Shown: positions 38,277-47,480, numbered from the stretch's first letter. The stretch: 64,000 bases of DNA from Azospirillum baldaniorum (GCF_003119195.2 NZ_CP022253.1:1568001-1632000); one strand, 5' to 3'. Numbers and translations: made by a program. Notes: generated by a model not told the origin, from the sequence alone.

Positions 38277-38957
38277 ATGTCCATCATGTCCGCCACCATT
38301 CCCTTTTCCGCGGTCGTCTTCGACCTGGACGGCACGCTGATCGACAGCGCGCGGGACATGACCCGCGTCCTGAACCGCACCCTGTCCCGGTTCGCGCGGC
38401 CCACCCTGACGGAGGAGCAGGTGCGCGGCATGGTGGGTGACGGGTCGGCCGCCCTCGTCCGGCAGGCCTTCGCGGCGACCGGCGACGCCCTGACCGAGGA
38501 TGCTCTGAAGACGGCTCTGGCCGACTATCTCGACGCCTATTTCCAGGACGACGAACCCCCGGTGCTCTATCCCGGCGTCCCGGAAACCCTGGCGGTGCTG
38601 GCGGACAGTGGCGTCAGGCTGGGGCTGTGCACCAACAAGCCGGAGCGGATCACCCGGAAGCTGCTGGACGGGCTGGGCCTGTCGGCCCTGTTCGGCGCGC
38701 TGGCCGGCGGCGACACGCTGCCGGTGAAGAAGCCCGACGGGCGCCATCTGTCCTGGGTCGTCGACGCGCTGGGCGGCGGCAGCGCCGCGATGGTGGGGGA
38801 CAACCGCAACGACGTTAAGGCCGCCCGCGCCGCCGGGGTGCCGGTGGTGGCGATGACCTACGGTTATCCCCGCATGCCGGTGCAGGAGTTGGGCGCCGAT
38901 ATCCTGCTCGACCGCATCGCCGACCTGCCGGACGCCCTGCGGCGGCTGGGCGCCTGA
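38277..38957 (+). CDS. gph: HAD-family phosphoglycolate phosphatase
   Basis: 226 residues from ATG 38277; the longer frame upstream lacks recognisable protein features. Motif I FDLDGTLIDS contains the nucleophilic Asp, motif II LCTNKP, the lysine KKPDG, and motif IV MVGDNRNDV. The cap domain is helical, as in Gph, which removes 2-phosphoglycolate formed during DNA repair or photorespiration-like reactions. Related HAD enzymes cleave pyrophosphate or other sugars, so substrate specificity is inferred. Confidence 0.9.
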   Translation: MSIMSATIPFSAVVFDLDGTLIDSARDMTRVLNRTLSRFARPTLTEEQVRGMVGDGSAALVRQAFAATGDALTEDALKTALADYLDAYFQDDEPPVLYPGVPETLAVLADSGVRLGLCTNKPERITRKLLDGLGLSALFGALAGGDTLPVKKPDGRHLSWVVDALGGGSAAMVGDNRNDVKAARAAGVPVVAMTYGYPRMPVQELGADILLDRIADLPDALRRLGA

Positions 38958-39018
38958 ACGGCCGGCCGCGCTGCCGGGTCCGGCGAGGGCTTCGCCGTAG
39001 GTCTCCTTCTTGTCATGG

Positions 39019-39034
39019 TTAACGAGAGATTAAC
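39019..39034 (+). promoter_or_regulatory. CtrA-box match upstream of a small gene
   Basis: TTAA-N7-TTAAC at 39019-39034 matches the full CtrA consensus. A weaker second copy (CTAA-N7-TAAA, 39040-39054) follows. The pair lies about 70-85 bp before the 92-residue gene. CtrA is the cell-cycle and motility regulator of alphaproteobacteria. Confidence 0.6.
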
Positions 39035-39102
39035 AGTGGCTAACGAAAGGTAAATGTAGTTGGATGGGTGCATCGAATGGTGGTGAGCGAAGGAGACACC
39101 CG

Positions 39103-39381
39103 ATGGCCCAGATCCTTGCCTTCCCCGGTAAGACCCAGACCGGCAACACCCTCTCCGCCGACGTTCTGTCCATCGAAGGCCACACCACCAGCTTTACCCC
39201 GGCCAACAGCCAGATCGACTCGGCCACCGCCGACTTCGATCGGATGATGGCCCACCACAGCGACCTCCAGCGCAAGATGGCCGAGTTCAACCGTCTGTGC
39301 GAACAGGCGCTGGCCGAGCGGCCGATGGCCGAACTGCTGTACCATCCCACCGCCTGCAGCGGCAGCGTCGGGCGCGCCTGA
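39103..39381 (+). CDS. Hypothetical 92-residue protein behind a CtrA box
   Basis: ATG 39103 follows GAAGGAGA. The protein begins MAQILAFPGKTQTG, has a polar middle, and a helical stretch ADFDRMMAHHSDLQRKMAEFNRLCEQAL likely to form a coiled coil. No membrane segment, signal or known domain is visible. It is convergent with the DUF3108 gene, four bases apart. A role linked to cell cycle or motility is suggested only by the CtrA-like site. Confidence 0.72.
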   Translation: MAQILAFPGKTQTGNTLSADVLSIEGHTTSFTPANSQIDSATADFDRMMAHHSDLQRKMAEFNRLCEQALAERPMAELLYHPTACSGSVGRA

Positions 39382-39385
39382 CCCC

Positions 39386-40279
39386 TCAAGGCGGGGCGGG
39401 ACGCTCCGCCGTCTGATCGGTCTTGCGGGCGGCGATGAGGTGGACGACGACGCCGCCGAATCCGCTGTCGGTTTCCAGCCGGACGGGCAGGGGCGGGCCG
39501 GCCCCCTCCACCGGAGCGATCCACAGATCGACGGGCTGGCGCTCCTCCCGGTTTCCGCCGCGCTGCCAGAAGGGTTGGCGCGGCGTGCGCTCGTAGCCGG
39601 CGATCGGCTTGTGGGAGACCCGGCATTGCCGCGCCGTCCCCGAGAACACCGAATGGCGCGACGCCCCGACCATGGTCATTCCCCGGTCCGTGAAGATCAT
39701 GTCATACCGGCGCCGCCCATCATAAATGGGCACCGTGCGCTGGCATCCCTCGCCGCGAAGCCCGGCGAGCAGCAATTCCAGAACCCCGCTTAACGGATCG
39801 CGGGTCTGACGGGTGAGGTTCTCGGGGACGGGGTCGCGGTCCTCCTCCTGCGGAGGCGGGGAGACCTGCGTGCGGACGCGGCCGTCCGGCCCATAATCCA
39901 AGGTGACGGTCCGCGGGGAACCGCGCAGAACGCCGGACTGGGTATGGCGGATCGGGACGACGCCATCCGGCCCGACCGTGCCGACGCTGAGCGATTGGGT
40001 TTCCCAGGGAAACAGGCGCCCCAGAAAGCCGTCCGTCGCGGCGTTGACCTGGACGCTGTAGCGGCCCTCGGTCAGGGTCAGTTCCGCCCGCGCGTCGAGC
40101 ACGGCCACACCGCCCACATGGACGCGGTAGTCCAACTGCCAGCGCTGCGCCAGGGCGGGCAGGGAGAACAGACCGGCGAACGCCGCGCACATTCCTGCGA
40201 TGAGGCCGGTGACGAGGGTGGCCGAGGGACGTCTGGCGGAAAGCTGGGCGGGAAGCGCGGTCCGGTGCGTCATGTCCAT
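39386..40279 (-). CDS. DUF3108 domain secreted protein
   Basis: 297 residues with a signal peptide (hydrophobic LVTGLIAGMCAAFAGLFSL, cleavage near ALA-Q). The mature protein is all-beta with the DUF3108 pattern: YRVHVGGVAVLDARAELTLTEGRYSV, a YDGRRRYDMIFT segment and a C-terminal LPVRLETDSGFGGVVVHL. The family is periplasmic and of unknown function. Two ATGs at its start are six bases apart; the first was used. It is transcribed away from the tRNA-Val genes. Confidence 0.85.
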   Translation of the reverse strand: MDMTHRTALPAQLSARRPSATLVTGLIAGMCAAFAGLFSLPALAQRWQLDYRVHVGGVAVLDARAELTLTEGRYSVQVNAATDGFLGRLFPWETQSLSVGTVGPDGVVPIRHTQSGVLRGSPRTVTLDYGPDGRVRTQVSPPPQEEDRDPVPENLTRQTRDPLSGVLELLLAGLRGEGCQRTVPIYDGRRRYDMIFTDRGMTMVGASRHSVFSGTARQCRVSHKPIAGYERTPRQPFWQRGGNREERQPVDLWIAPVEGAGPPLPVRLETDSGFGGVVVHLIAARKTDQTAERPAPP

Positions 40280-40337
40280 TGGCTCATCGGGGGCTCCGGG
40301 CGGAAGGGCTTCTTTGATATTGGTGTGAAACAGGTGC

Positions 40338-40366
40338 TTGACAGGAGGGGTCGGGGCCTTTAGAAA
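40338..40366 (+). promoter_or_regulatory. Sigma-70-like promoter for the tRNA-Val genes
   Basis: TTGACA (40338-40343), a 17-base spacer and TAGAAA (40361-40366). It is the best -35/-10 pair in this area and lies 72 bp before the first tRNA. Confidence 0.6.
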
Positions 40367-40438
40367 CCCGCCTCACCGCAGCGGTGGCAACGACGCGACA
40401 GCGAAACGAGCCTGATGCCGACGCGGTTTTACTGGGAT

Positions 40439-40513
40439 GGGCGCATAGCTCAGCGGGAGAGCACACCCTTCACACGGGTGGGGTCGTAGGTTCAATCCCT
40501 ACTGCGCCCACCA
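40439..40513 (+). tRNA. tRNA-Val (CAC), copy 1
   Basis: 75 nt including encoded CCA. Acceptor stem GGGCGCA/TGCGCCC, D stem GCTC/GAGC, anticodon stem CACCC/GGGTG with loop TTCACAC (anticodon CAC), T stem GTAGG/CCTAC and loop TTCAATC. It reads the GTG codon. Confidence 0.97.
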
Positions 40514-40645
40514 TCCCAAAGTCCGGTGGTTCATGGGCTTTGCGGATGGTACCATCCCCTCCACCATATGGGCCGGTCAAGATCGGGGTCCGTCGGGCCT
40601 CGCGTTGTCGTCTCTGTGGTGCGTCAGCGGTTGTTTCTTTGGGAT

Positions 40646-40720
40646 GGGCGCATAGCTCAGCGGGAGAGCACACCCTTCACACGGGTGGGGTCGTAGGTTC
40701 AATCCCTACTGCGCCCACCA
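40646..40720 (+). tRNA. tRNA-Val (CAC), copy 2
   Basis: Identical in all 75 positions to copy 1, 207 bp downstream. Identity extends six bases upstream and seven bases downstream of the tRNA, giving an 88-bp repeat. It has no separate promoter that can be seen and may be read from the same transcript. Confidence 0.97.
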
Positions 40721-40951
40721 TCCCAAACACCGCCTCCTCTCCCAGACATCGTTGGAATTCGCCAGTAATGGGCTGTCGCGCCGGTTGCGTGGCCCTGTGC
40801 TTGGACGCAACACCACAAAATACCCTTGCCCAATCGCGTGTGCCTTTTTGAGACGAACGCCACCGCAGTTGATTCAGATCAGCTACAGCCCGTGGGGTTT
40901 TCGTTTATCGCTTCCAGCATCCGATTTGCTCAATCATCTGGAAGCAGTGAC

Positions 40952-41116
40952 ATGGAAGATACGCGCGTGACCCTTCTCGCCCTCGGCCTGCTGGTCGTGG
41001 CGCTCGTCGTGATCCTCGGTTCGGTGGTCCTGTCTCCGGCCACCCTGGTCCTCCTGGCCACGCTCGGCGCCTGGGTGAACCTGACCTATCTGGTCGTCGT
41101 CACGCTGATGCGCTGA
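40952..41116 (+). CDS. Small membrane protein (54 residues, two hydrophobic helices)
   Basis: Start ATG 40952. After a short MEDTRV the chain is almost entirely hydrophobic: about 8-29 and 31-52, with a Pro in the turn (LSPATLV). No family is recognised. It is followed by a GC-rich hairpin. The codon pattern is in line with real coding sequence, but no strong ribosome site is seen, so confidence is moderate. Confidence 0.5.
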   Translation: MEDTRVTLLALGLLVVALVVILGSVVLSPATLVLLATLGAWVNLTYLVVVTLMR

Positions 41117-41134
41117 CCCCGCCCGCGGGCGGGG
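41117..41134 (+). terminator. GC palindrome after the 54-residue gene
   Basis: CCCCGCCCGCGGGCGGGG is a perfect 18-bp palindrome immediately after the stop codon, without a T run. It may be a weak terminator. Confidence 0.4.
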
Positions 41135-41279
41135 GATCGCAGGGTCCGACCCGCCCGCTGGCTTGCCCGCAGGATGGAAAAATTTCAAATTCGGGCTCGC
41201 CCGGTTAATTCCATGACTGGACAGCGCCGATCCGGCGGTTTATCCCAGCGCCGTTTATGACGCCTGTGGAGCACCCGCC

Positions 41280-42170
41280 ATGACCTCCCTCGCCGCCGCC
41301 CGCCTGCCGGAGTCGGAACAGCCCCTGCCGGTCGTCCGCAGCGTGGACGATCTCCGCGCCCAGGTTGCCGCCTGGCACCGCGACGGCAAGACGGTGGCCC
41401 TGGTGCCGACCATGGGGGCGCTGCACGACGGCCATCTCGCTTTGGTGCGCCGCGCGCGGGAACTGGCCGACCAAGTGGTCGCCAGCGTCTTCGTCAACCC
41501 GACCCAGTTCGCCCCGCACGAGGACTTCGACCGCTACCCGCGCGACGAGGCCGGGGATTCGCGCAAGCTCGCCTCGGCGGGCTGCCATCTGCTCTACGCC
41601 CCCACGGTGCGCGCGATGTATCCGGAGGGCTTCGCCACGGCCATCTCGGTCGGCGGCCCGGCGGAGGGGCTGTGCGGCACCTTCCGGCCCCAGATGTTCG
41701 GCGGCGTCGCCCTGGTCGTGACCAAGCTGTTCCTGCAGGCCCAGCCCGACGTGGCGGTGTTCGGCGAGAAGGACTACCAGCAGCTCATGGTCATCCGCCG
41801 CTTCGCCCGCGATCTCGACATCCCGGTGCGGGTGGAGGGGCTGCCGACGGTGCGGGAAGCCGACGGGCTCGCCATGTCCTCGCGCAACGCCTACCTGTCC
41901 GCCGATGAGCGCGCCCGCGCGCCGGAGCTGAACCGCGCGCTCCTCGACGCCGCCTCGGCGCTAGCCGGCGGGGCGGAGGCCGCGACGGTCCTGGAGGCGG
42001 TTCGGGCGCGCATCACCGCCGCCGGTTTCGGCTCCATCGACTATGTCGAGCTGCGCGACGCCGACACGCTGGTGCCGGTGACCCGCGCGGAGCGTCCGGC
42101 GCGTCTGCTGGCCGCCGCCTGGATGGGCAAGGCCCGCCTGATCGACAACGTCCCGGTCCTTCCGGCGTAG
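41280..42170 (+). CDS. panC: Pantothenate synthetase
   Basis: 296 residues. LVPTMGALHDGHLALV holds the HxGH nucleotide-binding site, FVNPTQF and EDFDRYPR follow, VFGEKDYQQL binds ATP, and AMSSRNAYLS is the KMSKS-like loop. It joins pantoate and beta-alanine using ATP, the last step of vitamin B5 synthesis. panB is not adjacent. The stretch before HxGH is about 15 residues longer than the E. coli protein. Confidence 0.97.
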   Translation: MTSLAAARLPESEQPLPVVRSVDDLRAQVAAWHRDGKTVALVPTMGALHDGHLALVRRARELADQVVASVFVNPTQFAPHEDFDRYPRDEAGDSRKLASAGCHLLYAPTVRAMYPEGFATAISVGGPAEGLCGTFRPQMFGGVALVVTKLFLQAQPDVAVFGEKDYQQLMVIRRFARDLDIPVRVEGLPTVREADGLAMSSRNAYLSADERARAPELNRALLDAASALAGGAEAATVLEAVRARITAAGFGSIDYVELRDADTLVPVTRAERPARLLAAAWMGKARLIDNVPVLPA

Positions 42171-42298
42171 CCGCCGGCGTTCCATCCCCGGTCCGCACGC
42201 CTGCCCCCGCCACGCGAAGGATCGCAGAGGGGGTGTGGTGTCCTATACTCTCTGGCGACCGCGCTGTTGCGCGCAAGAACCAAGGGAAGGAAGGCACC

Positions 42299-43792
42299 AT
42301 GCCGTATGATTCCGTGGACACCGCTCGCCGTCTTGGGTTGAAGGACGCCGAGTTGCTGCGATTCCAGGGCTTCGTCGATGGCCGGTGGATCGACGCCGAC
42401 AGCGGGAAGACCGTGGAGGTGACCAACCCCGCCGACGGCAGCGTCCTGGGCAGCGTGCCGATGATGGGCGCCGACGAGACGCGCCGGGCCATCGAGGCCG
42501 CCGAGCGCGCCTGGCCGGCCTGGCGGGCGCTGACCGCCAAGGAACGAGCGAAGACCCTGCGGACGTGGTTCGACCTGATGATGGCGAACCAGGAGGATAT
42601 CGCCCGCATCATGACGGCTGAGCAGGGCAAGCCGCTGGCCGAGGCGCGGGGCGAGGTGGCCTACGCCGCGTCCTTCATCGAATGGTTCGCCGAGGAGGGC
42701 AAGCGCGTCTACGGCGACACCATCCCGCAGCATCTGCCGGGCCGCCGCATCGTCGTGACCAAGGAGCCGATCGGCGTCACCGCCGCCATCACGCCGTGGA
42801 ACTTCCCGGCGGCGATGATCACCCGCAAGGCCGGCCCGGCGCTGGCCGCCGGCTGCCCGATGGTCATCAAGCCGGCGACCGCCACCCCGCTGACCGCGCT
42901 CGCCATGGCGGTGCTGGCGGAGCGGGCGGGCATTCCGGCGGGCATCCTGAGCGTCGTCACCGGCTCCGCCCGCGCCATTGGCGGCGAGATGACCGGAAAC
43001 CCGACGGTGCGCAAGCTGACCTTCACCGGCTCCACCGAGATCGGCAAGGAGCTGATGGCCCAATGCGCCGGCACGGTGAAGAAGGTGTCGCTGGAACTGG
43101 GCGGCAACGCGCCCTTCCTGGTCTTCAACGACGCCGACCTTGACGAGGCGGTGAAGGGGGCCATCGCGTCGAAGTACCGCAACACCGGCCAGACCTGTGT
43201 CTGCGCGAACCGTCTGCTGGTGCAGTCGGGAGTTTACGACGCCTTCGCGGCCAAGCTGGCCGAGGCGGTGAAGGCGCTGAAGGTCGGTCCCGGCCTGACC
43301 ACCGAAGGGGCGCAGCAAGGGCCGCTGATCGATATGGCGGCGGTGGAGAAGGTCGAGGACCACATCCGCGACGCCACGGAGAAGGGCGCGCGCGTGGTGC
43401 TGGGCGGCAAGCGGCACGAACTGGGCGGCAGCTTCTTCGAGCCGACCATCCTCGCCGACGTGACTCCGGCGATGAAGGTGGCGCGCGAGGAAACCTTCGG
43501 CCCGGTCGCCCCGCTGTTCCGCTTCGAGACGGAGGAGGAGGCCGTGCGCATGGCCAACGCCACCGAATTCGGTCTGGCCGCCTATTTCTACAGCCGCGAC
43601 ATCGGCCGCGTCTGGCGGGTGGCGGAGGCGCTGGAATACGGCATCGTCGGCATCAACGAGGGCATCATCTCCACCGAGGTCGCCCCCTTCGGCGGCATGA
43701 AGGAAAGCGGCATCGGCCGCGAGGGTTCCAAGTACGGCATCGAGGATTACTTGGAAATCAAGTATTTGTGCATGGGCGGCATCGGCGGCTGA
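42299..43792 (+). CDS. gabD: NAD(P)-dependent succinate-semialdehyde dehydrogenase
   Basis: 497 residues from ATG 42299 (AAGGAAGG just upstream). Aldehyde dehydrogenase fold: ITPWNFPAAMITRK cofactor loop, FTGSTEIGK, the general base Glu in SLELGGNAPF, and the catalytic Cys in GQTCVCANR, the typical double-Cys signature of GabD. KESGIGREGSKYGIEDYLEIKY closes the chain. It oxidises succinic semialdehyde to succinate in GABA degradation. No gabT is adjacent. A related glutarate semialdehyde dehydrogenase role is an alternative. Confidence 0.93.
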   Translation: MPYDSVDTARRLGLKDAELLRFQGFVDGRWIDADSGKTVEVTNPADGSVLGSVPMMGADETRRAIEAAERAWPAWRALTAKERAKTLRTWFDLMMANQEDIARIMTAEQGKPLAEARGEVAYAASFIEWFAEEGKRVYGDTIPQHLPGRRIVVTKEPIGVTAAITPWNFPAAMITRKAGPALAAGCPMVIKPATATPLTALAMAVLAERAGIPAGILSVVTGSARAIGGEMTGNPTVRKLTFTGSTEIGKELMAQCAGTVKKVSLELGGNAPFLVFNDADLDEAVKGAIASKYRNTGQTCVCANRLLVQSGVYDAFAAKLAEAVKALKVGPGLTTEGAQQGPLIDMAAVEKVEDHIRDATEKGARVVLGGKRHELGGSFFEPTILADVTPAMKVAREETFGPVAPLFRFETEEEAVRMANATEFGLAAYFYSRDIGRVWRVAEALEYGIVGINEGIISTEVAPFGGMKESGIGREGSKYGIEDYLEIKYLCMGGIGG

Positions 43793-43814
43793 ATGCCGGG
43801 CGCTGATTTCAAGT

Positions 43815-43866
43815 AAAAAAGCGGGGCTGGTCGCGCGACGCGCTTTGACCGGTCCCGTTTTTTTAT
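43815..43866 (+). terminator. Terminator after gabD
   Basis: A-run, a stem (CGGGGCTGGTC pairing with GACCGGTCCCG through two wobbles and one mismatch, plus a bulged G) and then a run of seven or more T. It lies 22 bp after the gabD stop. Confidence 0.8.
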
Positions 43867-43910
43867 CTAGGATAAATCATCGTTAAATATGCCCATGCCC
43901 CATCCGGGGA

Positions 43911-44384
43911 ATGATGGGGGAAAGGCGGCCCGTGCGGTTCCTGCTGCGGCGCTCCGATGGGGAATCGGTGTCGTTGATGCCTGTCCTCGTCGCGGTGTTT
44001 CTGGTGCTGCTCGCCGCGTTGGGCACCTGGACGGTGGTCTCCGCCAAATCCGGTACGCGAAGCGCCGGTGGCGACCGCAAGGCGCAGAAGACTTACGCGT
44101 CCCTGCCGACGATGACCTTCACGCTGGGCGGCAGCGACGCGCGTCTGGTGGACATCCGCGTGCTGCTGGAGATCGAGCCCACCGGGGACCCGAACCCGGC
44201 TATGCCCTTCGTTCCGCGCATCGCCGACCAGATGGCCGACCGGCTGCGCCAGATCGAGCCGGGCCAGTTGAACGGGGCCGAGGGCGCCAACCTGATCAAG
44301 AGCACCGTGGCGAGCGTGATGAAGCGCGAGGCGCAGGCCATTCGCGTGCGCGAGGTGCTGCTGGAGCGGATGGTGGTGCGGTAG
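43911..44384 (+). CDS. FliL-like protein, copy 1 (no flagellar neighbours)
   Basis: 157 residues from ATG 43911; GTG 43932 with AAAGG upstream is an alternative start. One membrane helix (about 22-42) is followed by a periplasmic domain of FliL type: LPTMTFTLGG, IRVLLEIEPT, and the C-terminal REVLLERMVVR strand. FliL sits around the flagellar stator. The second FliL-like gene at 50071 is similar in the same segments. No flagellar genes flank either copy, so a stator-associated role is only a family inference. Confidence 0.8.
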   Translation: MMGERRPVRFLLRRSDGESVSLMPVLVAVFLVLLAALGTWTVVSAKSGTRSAGGDRKAQKTYASLPTMTFTLGGSDARLVDIRVLLEIEPTGDPNPAMPFVPRIADQMADRLRQIEPGQLNGAEGANLIKSTVASVMKREAQAIRVREVLLERMVVR

Positions 44385-44395
44385 CTGGTGGCATC

Positions 44396-44505
44396 GCTTG
44401 CCCCCACCCTAACCCTCCCCCGCTTCGCAGGGGAGGGAACGGACGCCGCTTTGCAGAAGGCACCCTCCCCTGCGAAAGTGGGGGAGGGTCGGGGTGGGGG
44501 CAAGC
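44396..44505. repeat. REP/BIME-like inverted repeat (two units)
   Basis: Left arm 44396-44437 and right arm 44463-44505 are near-perfect inverted copies beginning GCTTGCCCCCACCC. Each arm also folds on itself (CCCTCCCC / GGGGAGGG). It lies between the convergent FliL-like and DAHP synthase genes. A related single unit occurs at 47481. Confidence 0.85.
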
Positions 44506-44525
44506 GGCGCCCCAGGGAAAACGCC

Positions 44526-45911
44526 TTACTCCGCCGCCGCGCGGCGGTCGGCGTCGCGCTTCAGACGGGCGCGCTTCAACTCTTCGGCCAGCAGGAAGGC
44601 CAGTTCCAGCGCCTGGCTGGCGTTCAGCCGCGGGTCGCAGGCGGTGTGGTAGCGCAGCGCCAGCTTGTGGTCGGTGATCGCCTGGGCGCCACCCGTGCAC
44701 TCCGTCACGTCCTGGCCGGTCAGCTCGAAATGGACGCCGCCGGCGTGGGTGCCCTCGGCCTCGTGCACCGCGAAGAAGTCGCGCGCCTCCGACAGCACCT
44801 TCTCCACCGGGCGGGTCTTGTAGCCGCTGGAGGACTTGACGGTGTTGCCATGCATCGGATCGCTGGACCAGACGACGACGCGGCCCTCGCGCTGCACCTT
44901 GCGCAGCAGGGGCGGGAACTTCTCCGCCACCTTGTCGGCGCCCATGCGGACGATCAGGGTCAGGCGGCCCGGCTCGTTGGTCGGGTTCAGCAGGTCGATC
45001 AGGCGGATCAACTCGTCCGGATCGGTCGTCGGGCCGCACTTCAGGCCGATCGGGTTCTTCACGCCGCGCAGGAACTCCACATGCGCGCCGTCCAGCTGGC
45101 GGGTCCGGTCGCCGATCCACAGCATGTGGGCCGAGACGTCGTACCAGTCGCCGGTGGTGCTGTCGACGCGGGTCATCGCCTGCTCGAACGGCAGCAGGAG
45201 CGCCTCGTGGCTGGTGAAGAACTCGGTCTCGCGGATCTGCGGGGTGGTCTGGGCGGTGATGCCGCAGGCCGCCATGAAGCCCAGCGTCTCGTCCAGCCGG
45301 TTGGCGATCTCGCGGAACTGCTCACCGGCGGGGGAGCGCTCGACGAAGCCCAGCGTCCACTGGTGCACCTTGTGCAGGTCGGCGTAGCCGCCCTGCGAGA
45401 AGGCGCGCAGCAGGTTCAGCGTGGCGGCGGCCTGGGTGTAGGCCTGCATCATGCGCTCCGGGTCGGGAACGCGGGCGTCCGGCGTGAAGTCGAAGCCGTT
45501 GATGATGTCGCCACGGTAGGACGGAAGCTCGATCCCCTCCAGCACCTCGGTGTCGGCCGAGCGCGGCTTGGCGAACTGCCCGGCCATGCGGCCCACCTTG
45601 ACCACCGGGATGGCGGCGCCGAAGGTTAGCACGACGGCCATCTGCAGCAGGACGCGGAAGGTGTCGCGGATGTTGTTCGGGTGGAACTCCGCGAAGCTCT
45701 CCGCGCAGTCGCCGCCCTGCAGCAGGAAGGCGTTGCCGGCGGCGGCGGCGGCGAGGCTGTCCTTCAGCCGGCGCGCCTCGCCCGCAAAGACCAACGGGGG
45801 ATAGGAGGACAGGCGCTGCTCGACCGCTTCGACCTTGGACGGGTCCGGATAGGTCGGAAGCTGCTTCGCCGGCTTCGACCTCCAGCTGTCGGGGGACCAA
45901 CGCTCAACCAT
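44526..45911 (-). CDS. aroG: Class II 3-deoxy-7-phosphoheptulonate (DAHP) synthase
   Basis: 461 residues, the plant/Mycobacterium-type (class II) enzyme. The N-terminal [15 protein letters not shown] and [15 protein letters not shown] are hallmark segments; later come [36 protein letters not shown] and [18 protein letters not shown]. It condenses phosphoenolpyruvate and erythrose-4-phosphate, the first step toward aromatic amino acids. It stands alone between divergent ampG and the REP-like repeat. The class II label is firm; the gene symbol is a convention. Confidence 0.96.
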   Translation of the reverse strand: MVERWSPDSWRSKPAKQLPTYPDPSKVEAVEQRLSSYPPLVFAGEARRLKDSLAAAAAGNAFLLQGGDCAESFAEFHPNNIRDTFRVLLQMAVVLTFGAAIPVVKVGRMAGQFAKPRSADTEVLEGIELPSYRGDIINGFDFTPDARVPDPERMMQAYTQAAATLNLLRAFSQGGYADLHKVHQWTLGFVERSPAGEQFREIANRLDETLGFMAACGITAQTTPQIRETEFFTSHEALLLPFEQAMTRVDSTTGDWYDVSAHMLWIGDRTRQLDGAHVEFLRGVKNPIGLKCGPTTDPDELIRLIDLLNPTNEPGRLTLIVRMGADKVAEKFPPLLRKVQREGRVVVWSSDPMHGNTVKSSSGYKTRPVEKVLSEARDFFAVHEAEGTHAGGVHFELTGQDVTECTGGAQAITDHKLALRYHTACDPRLNASQALELAFLLAEELKRARLKRDADRRAAAE

Positions 45912-46128
45912 GACGCCCGCTCTTTCCTTGTGCTAAGGGTTCCTCTCGAAGGCCGGATGGCGGCCAGAGGGGTACTCTGTATAGCGGTCGCCGGGAAATT
46001 TTTCCATAGTTTCGACCGCAACTTCCGCAATGGATGATGCGGCGTCGCGCCCGAAAAAGCGCGCTGGCCGGGGCATCCGGCTGGAGCCTATACAGACGGT
46101 TACGCAGGTGTGCGGAAGGGTTGAACGG

Positions 46129-47478
46129 GTGAAACCATCCTCCTGGGGTCAGGCGGCCTCCGTCTATCTTGACCGGCGCGTTCTGGCCATTCTGTTTCTT
46201 GGCTTTTCGGAAGGGCTGCCGCTGGCGCTGACCGGGTCCACCCTGTCGGTCTGGCTGCGCGAGGGCGGCATCAGCAAGACGGCCATTGGCCTGTTCGCGC
46301 TGGTCACCATGCCCTACGCGCTGAAGTTCGTCTGGGCGCCGCTGATCGACCGGCTGCGCCTGCCGGTGATGACCCGCCTGTTCGGGCGGCGGCGCGGCTG
46401 GGCGCTGGTGGCGCAGGCCGGGCTGATGGCGGCCCTGATCGGGCTGGGCAGCACCAACCCGGTCACGGACATGTGGTGGACCGCCATGCTGGCCGTGGTC
46501 GTCGCCTTCTTCTCGGCCAGCCAGGACATCGTGGTCGACGCCTACCGCGTCGAGGTTCTGGAGGAGCACCAGCAGGCCGCGGGTGCGGCCATCCTCGTGC
46601 TCGGCTACCGCTTCGGCATGCTGGCGGCGGGGGCGGGGGCTTTGTACCTCGCGGAGTTCTTCGGCTGGCATGTCGCCTACTACGTCATGGCCGGGCTGGT
46701 CGCGGTCGGCATGGTGACGATCCTGCTGAACCGCGAGCCGAAGGTCGCGGACACCGCGGAGTCCAAGGCGCGGGAGCAGCATGTGGCCGACTGGCTGGCC
46801 GCCCGCCCGCACCTGACGGGCTGGAAGGCGGACCTGCTGGCCTGGATCTACGGCGCCGTCGTGGCGCCCTTCGTGGAGTTCATGACGCGCCCGTCCTGGG
46901 CGGCGGTCCTGCTGTTCATCGCCTGCTACAAGCTGGGGGACGTGCTGGCGGGGGTGATGTCGGCGCCCTTCTACGTCGATCTCGGCTTCGAGAAGACGGA
47001 GATCGCCAACGTCACCAAGCTGTTCGGCCTATGGGCGACGATCATCGGCGGGCTGATCGGCGGCGTGCTGGTCGGGCGCATCGGCGTGCTGCGCGGGCTG
47101 CTGGTCGGCGGGCTGATGCAGATGCTGTCCAACCTCGGCTACGTCATGCTGGCGCAGGTCGGGCACGACGTGTCGGCGCTGGCGGTGACGGTGGCGCTGG
47201 AGAATGTTTGCGGCGGCATCGCGACGGCGGCCTTCGTCGCCTACCTGTCCAGCCTGTGCAACACGGCCTACACCGCCACGCAATACGCGCTGCTCAGCAG
47301 CTTCTACAAGCTGGGCGGGGACCTGTTCGGGGCGTCGTCCGGCTGGCTGGCCGAGCGGATGGACTGGAGCAGCTTCTTCCTGCTGTCCACCGGCGGGGCG
47401 GTGCCGGGGCTGCTGGTTCTGCTGTGGCTGATGACGCGGCCAAGGCGGGACGAGGCGGTCGTGAAGGCCGGAACGTGA
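46129..47478 (+). CDS. ampG: AmpG-family muropeptide transporter (MFS)
   Basis: 449 residues from GTG 46129. This start gives the normal AmpG N-terminus (YLDRRVLAILFLGFSEGLPLALTGSTLSVWL); an ATG at 46030 would add 33 residues that look non-conserved. About 12 transmembrane segments are present, with ASQDIVVDAYRVEVLEEHQQ, a typical AmpG loop. AmpG imports GlcNAc-anhydroMurNAc peptides for cell-wall recycling and, in some bacteria, beta-lactamase signalling. No ampC or ampR is nearby. Divergent from DAHP synthase. Confidence 0.92.
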   Translation: MKPSSWGQAASVYLDRRVLAILFLGFSEGLPLALTGSTLSVWLREGGISKTAIGLFALVTMPYALKFVWAPLIDRLRLPVMTRLFGRRRGWALVAQAGLMAALIGLGSTNPVTDMWWTAMLAVVVAFFSASQDIVVDAYRVEVLEEHQQAAGAAILVLGYRFGMLAAGAGALYLAEFFGWHVAYYVMAGLVAVGMVTILLNREPKVADTAESKAREQHVADWLAARPHLTGWKADLLAWIYGAVVAPFVEFMTRPSWAAVLLFIACYKLGDVLAGVMSAPFYVDLGFEKTEIANVTKLFGLWATIIGGLIGGVLVGRIGVLRGLLVGGLMQMLSNLGYVMLAQVGHDVSALAVTVALENVCGGIATAAFVAYLSSLCNTAYTATQYALLSSFYKLGGDLFGASSGWLAERMDWSSFFLLSTGGAVPGLLVLLWLMTRPRRDEAVVKAGT

Positions 47479-47480
47479 GA

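Larger units (their letters stand above)
40433..40727 (+). repeat. 88-bp direct repeat carrying the two tRNA-Val genes
   Basis: Units at 40433-40520 and 40640-40727 are identical. The flanks TGGGAT and ATCCCA are complementary and could extend the acceptor helix in the precursor RNA. The 119-bp spacer between units shows no other gene. Confidence 0.9.

Noticed and set aside
40384..40851. Plus-strand frame spanning both tRNA-Val genes
   Set aside because: It exists only because the 88-bp tRNA repeats are read in frame; tRNA structure explains the sequence.
44396..44505. Insertion-sequence ends or an integron attC site
   Set aside because: The inverted repeat encloses no gene, no target duplication is visible, and each arm is itself palindromic, as in REP units.
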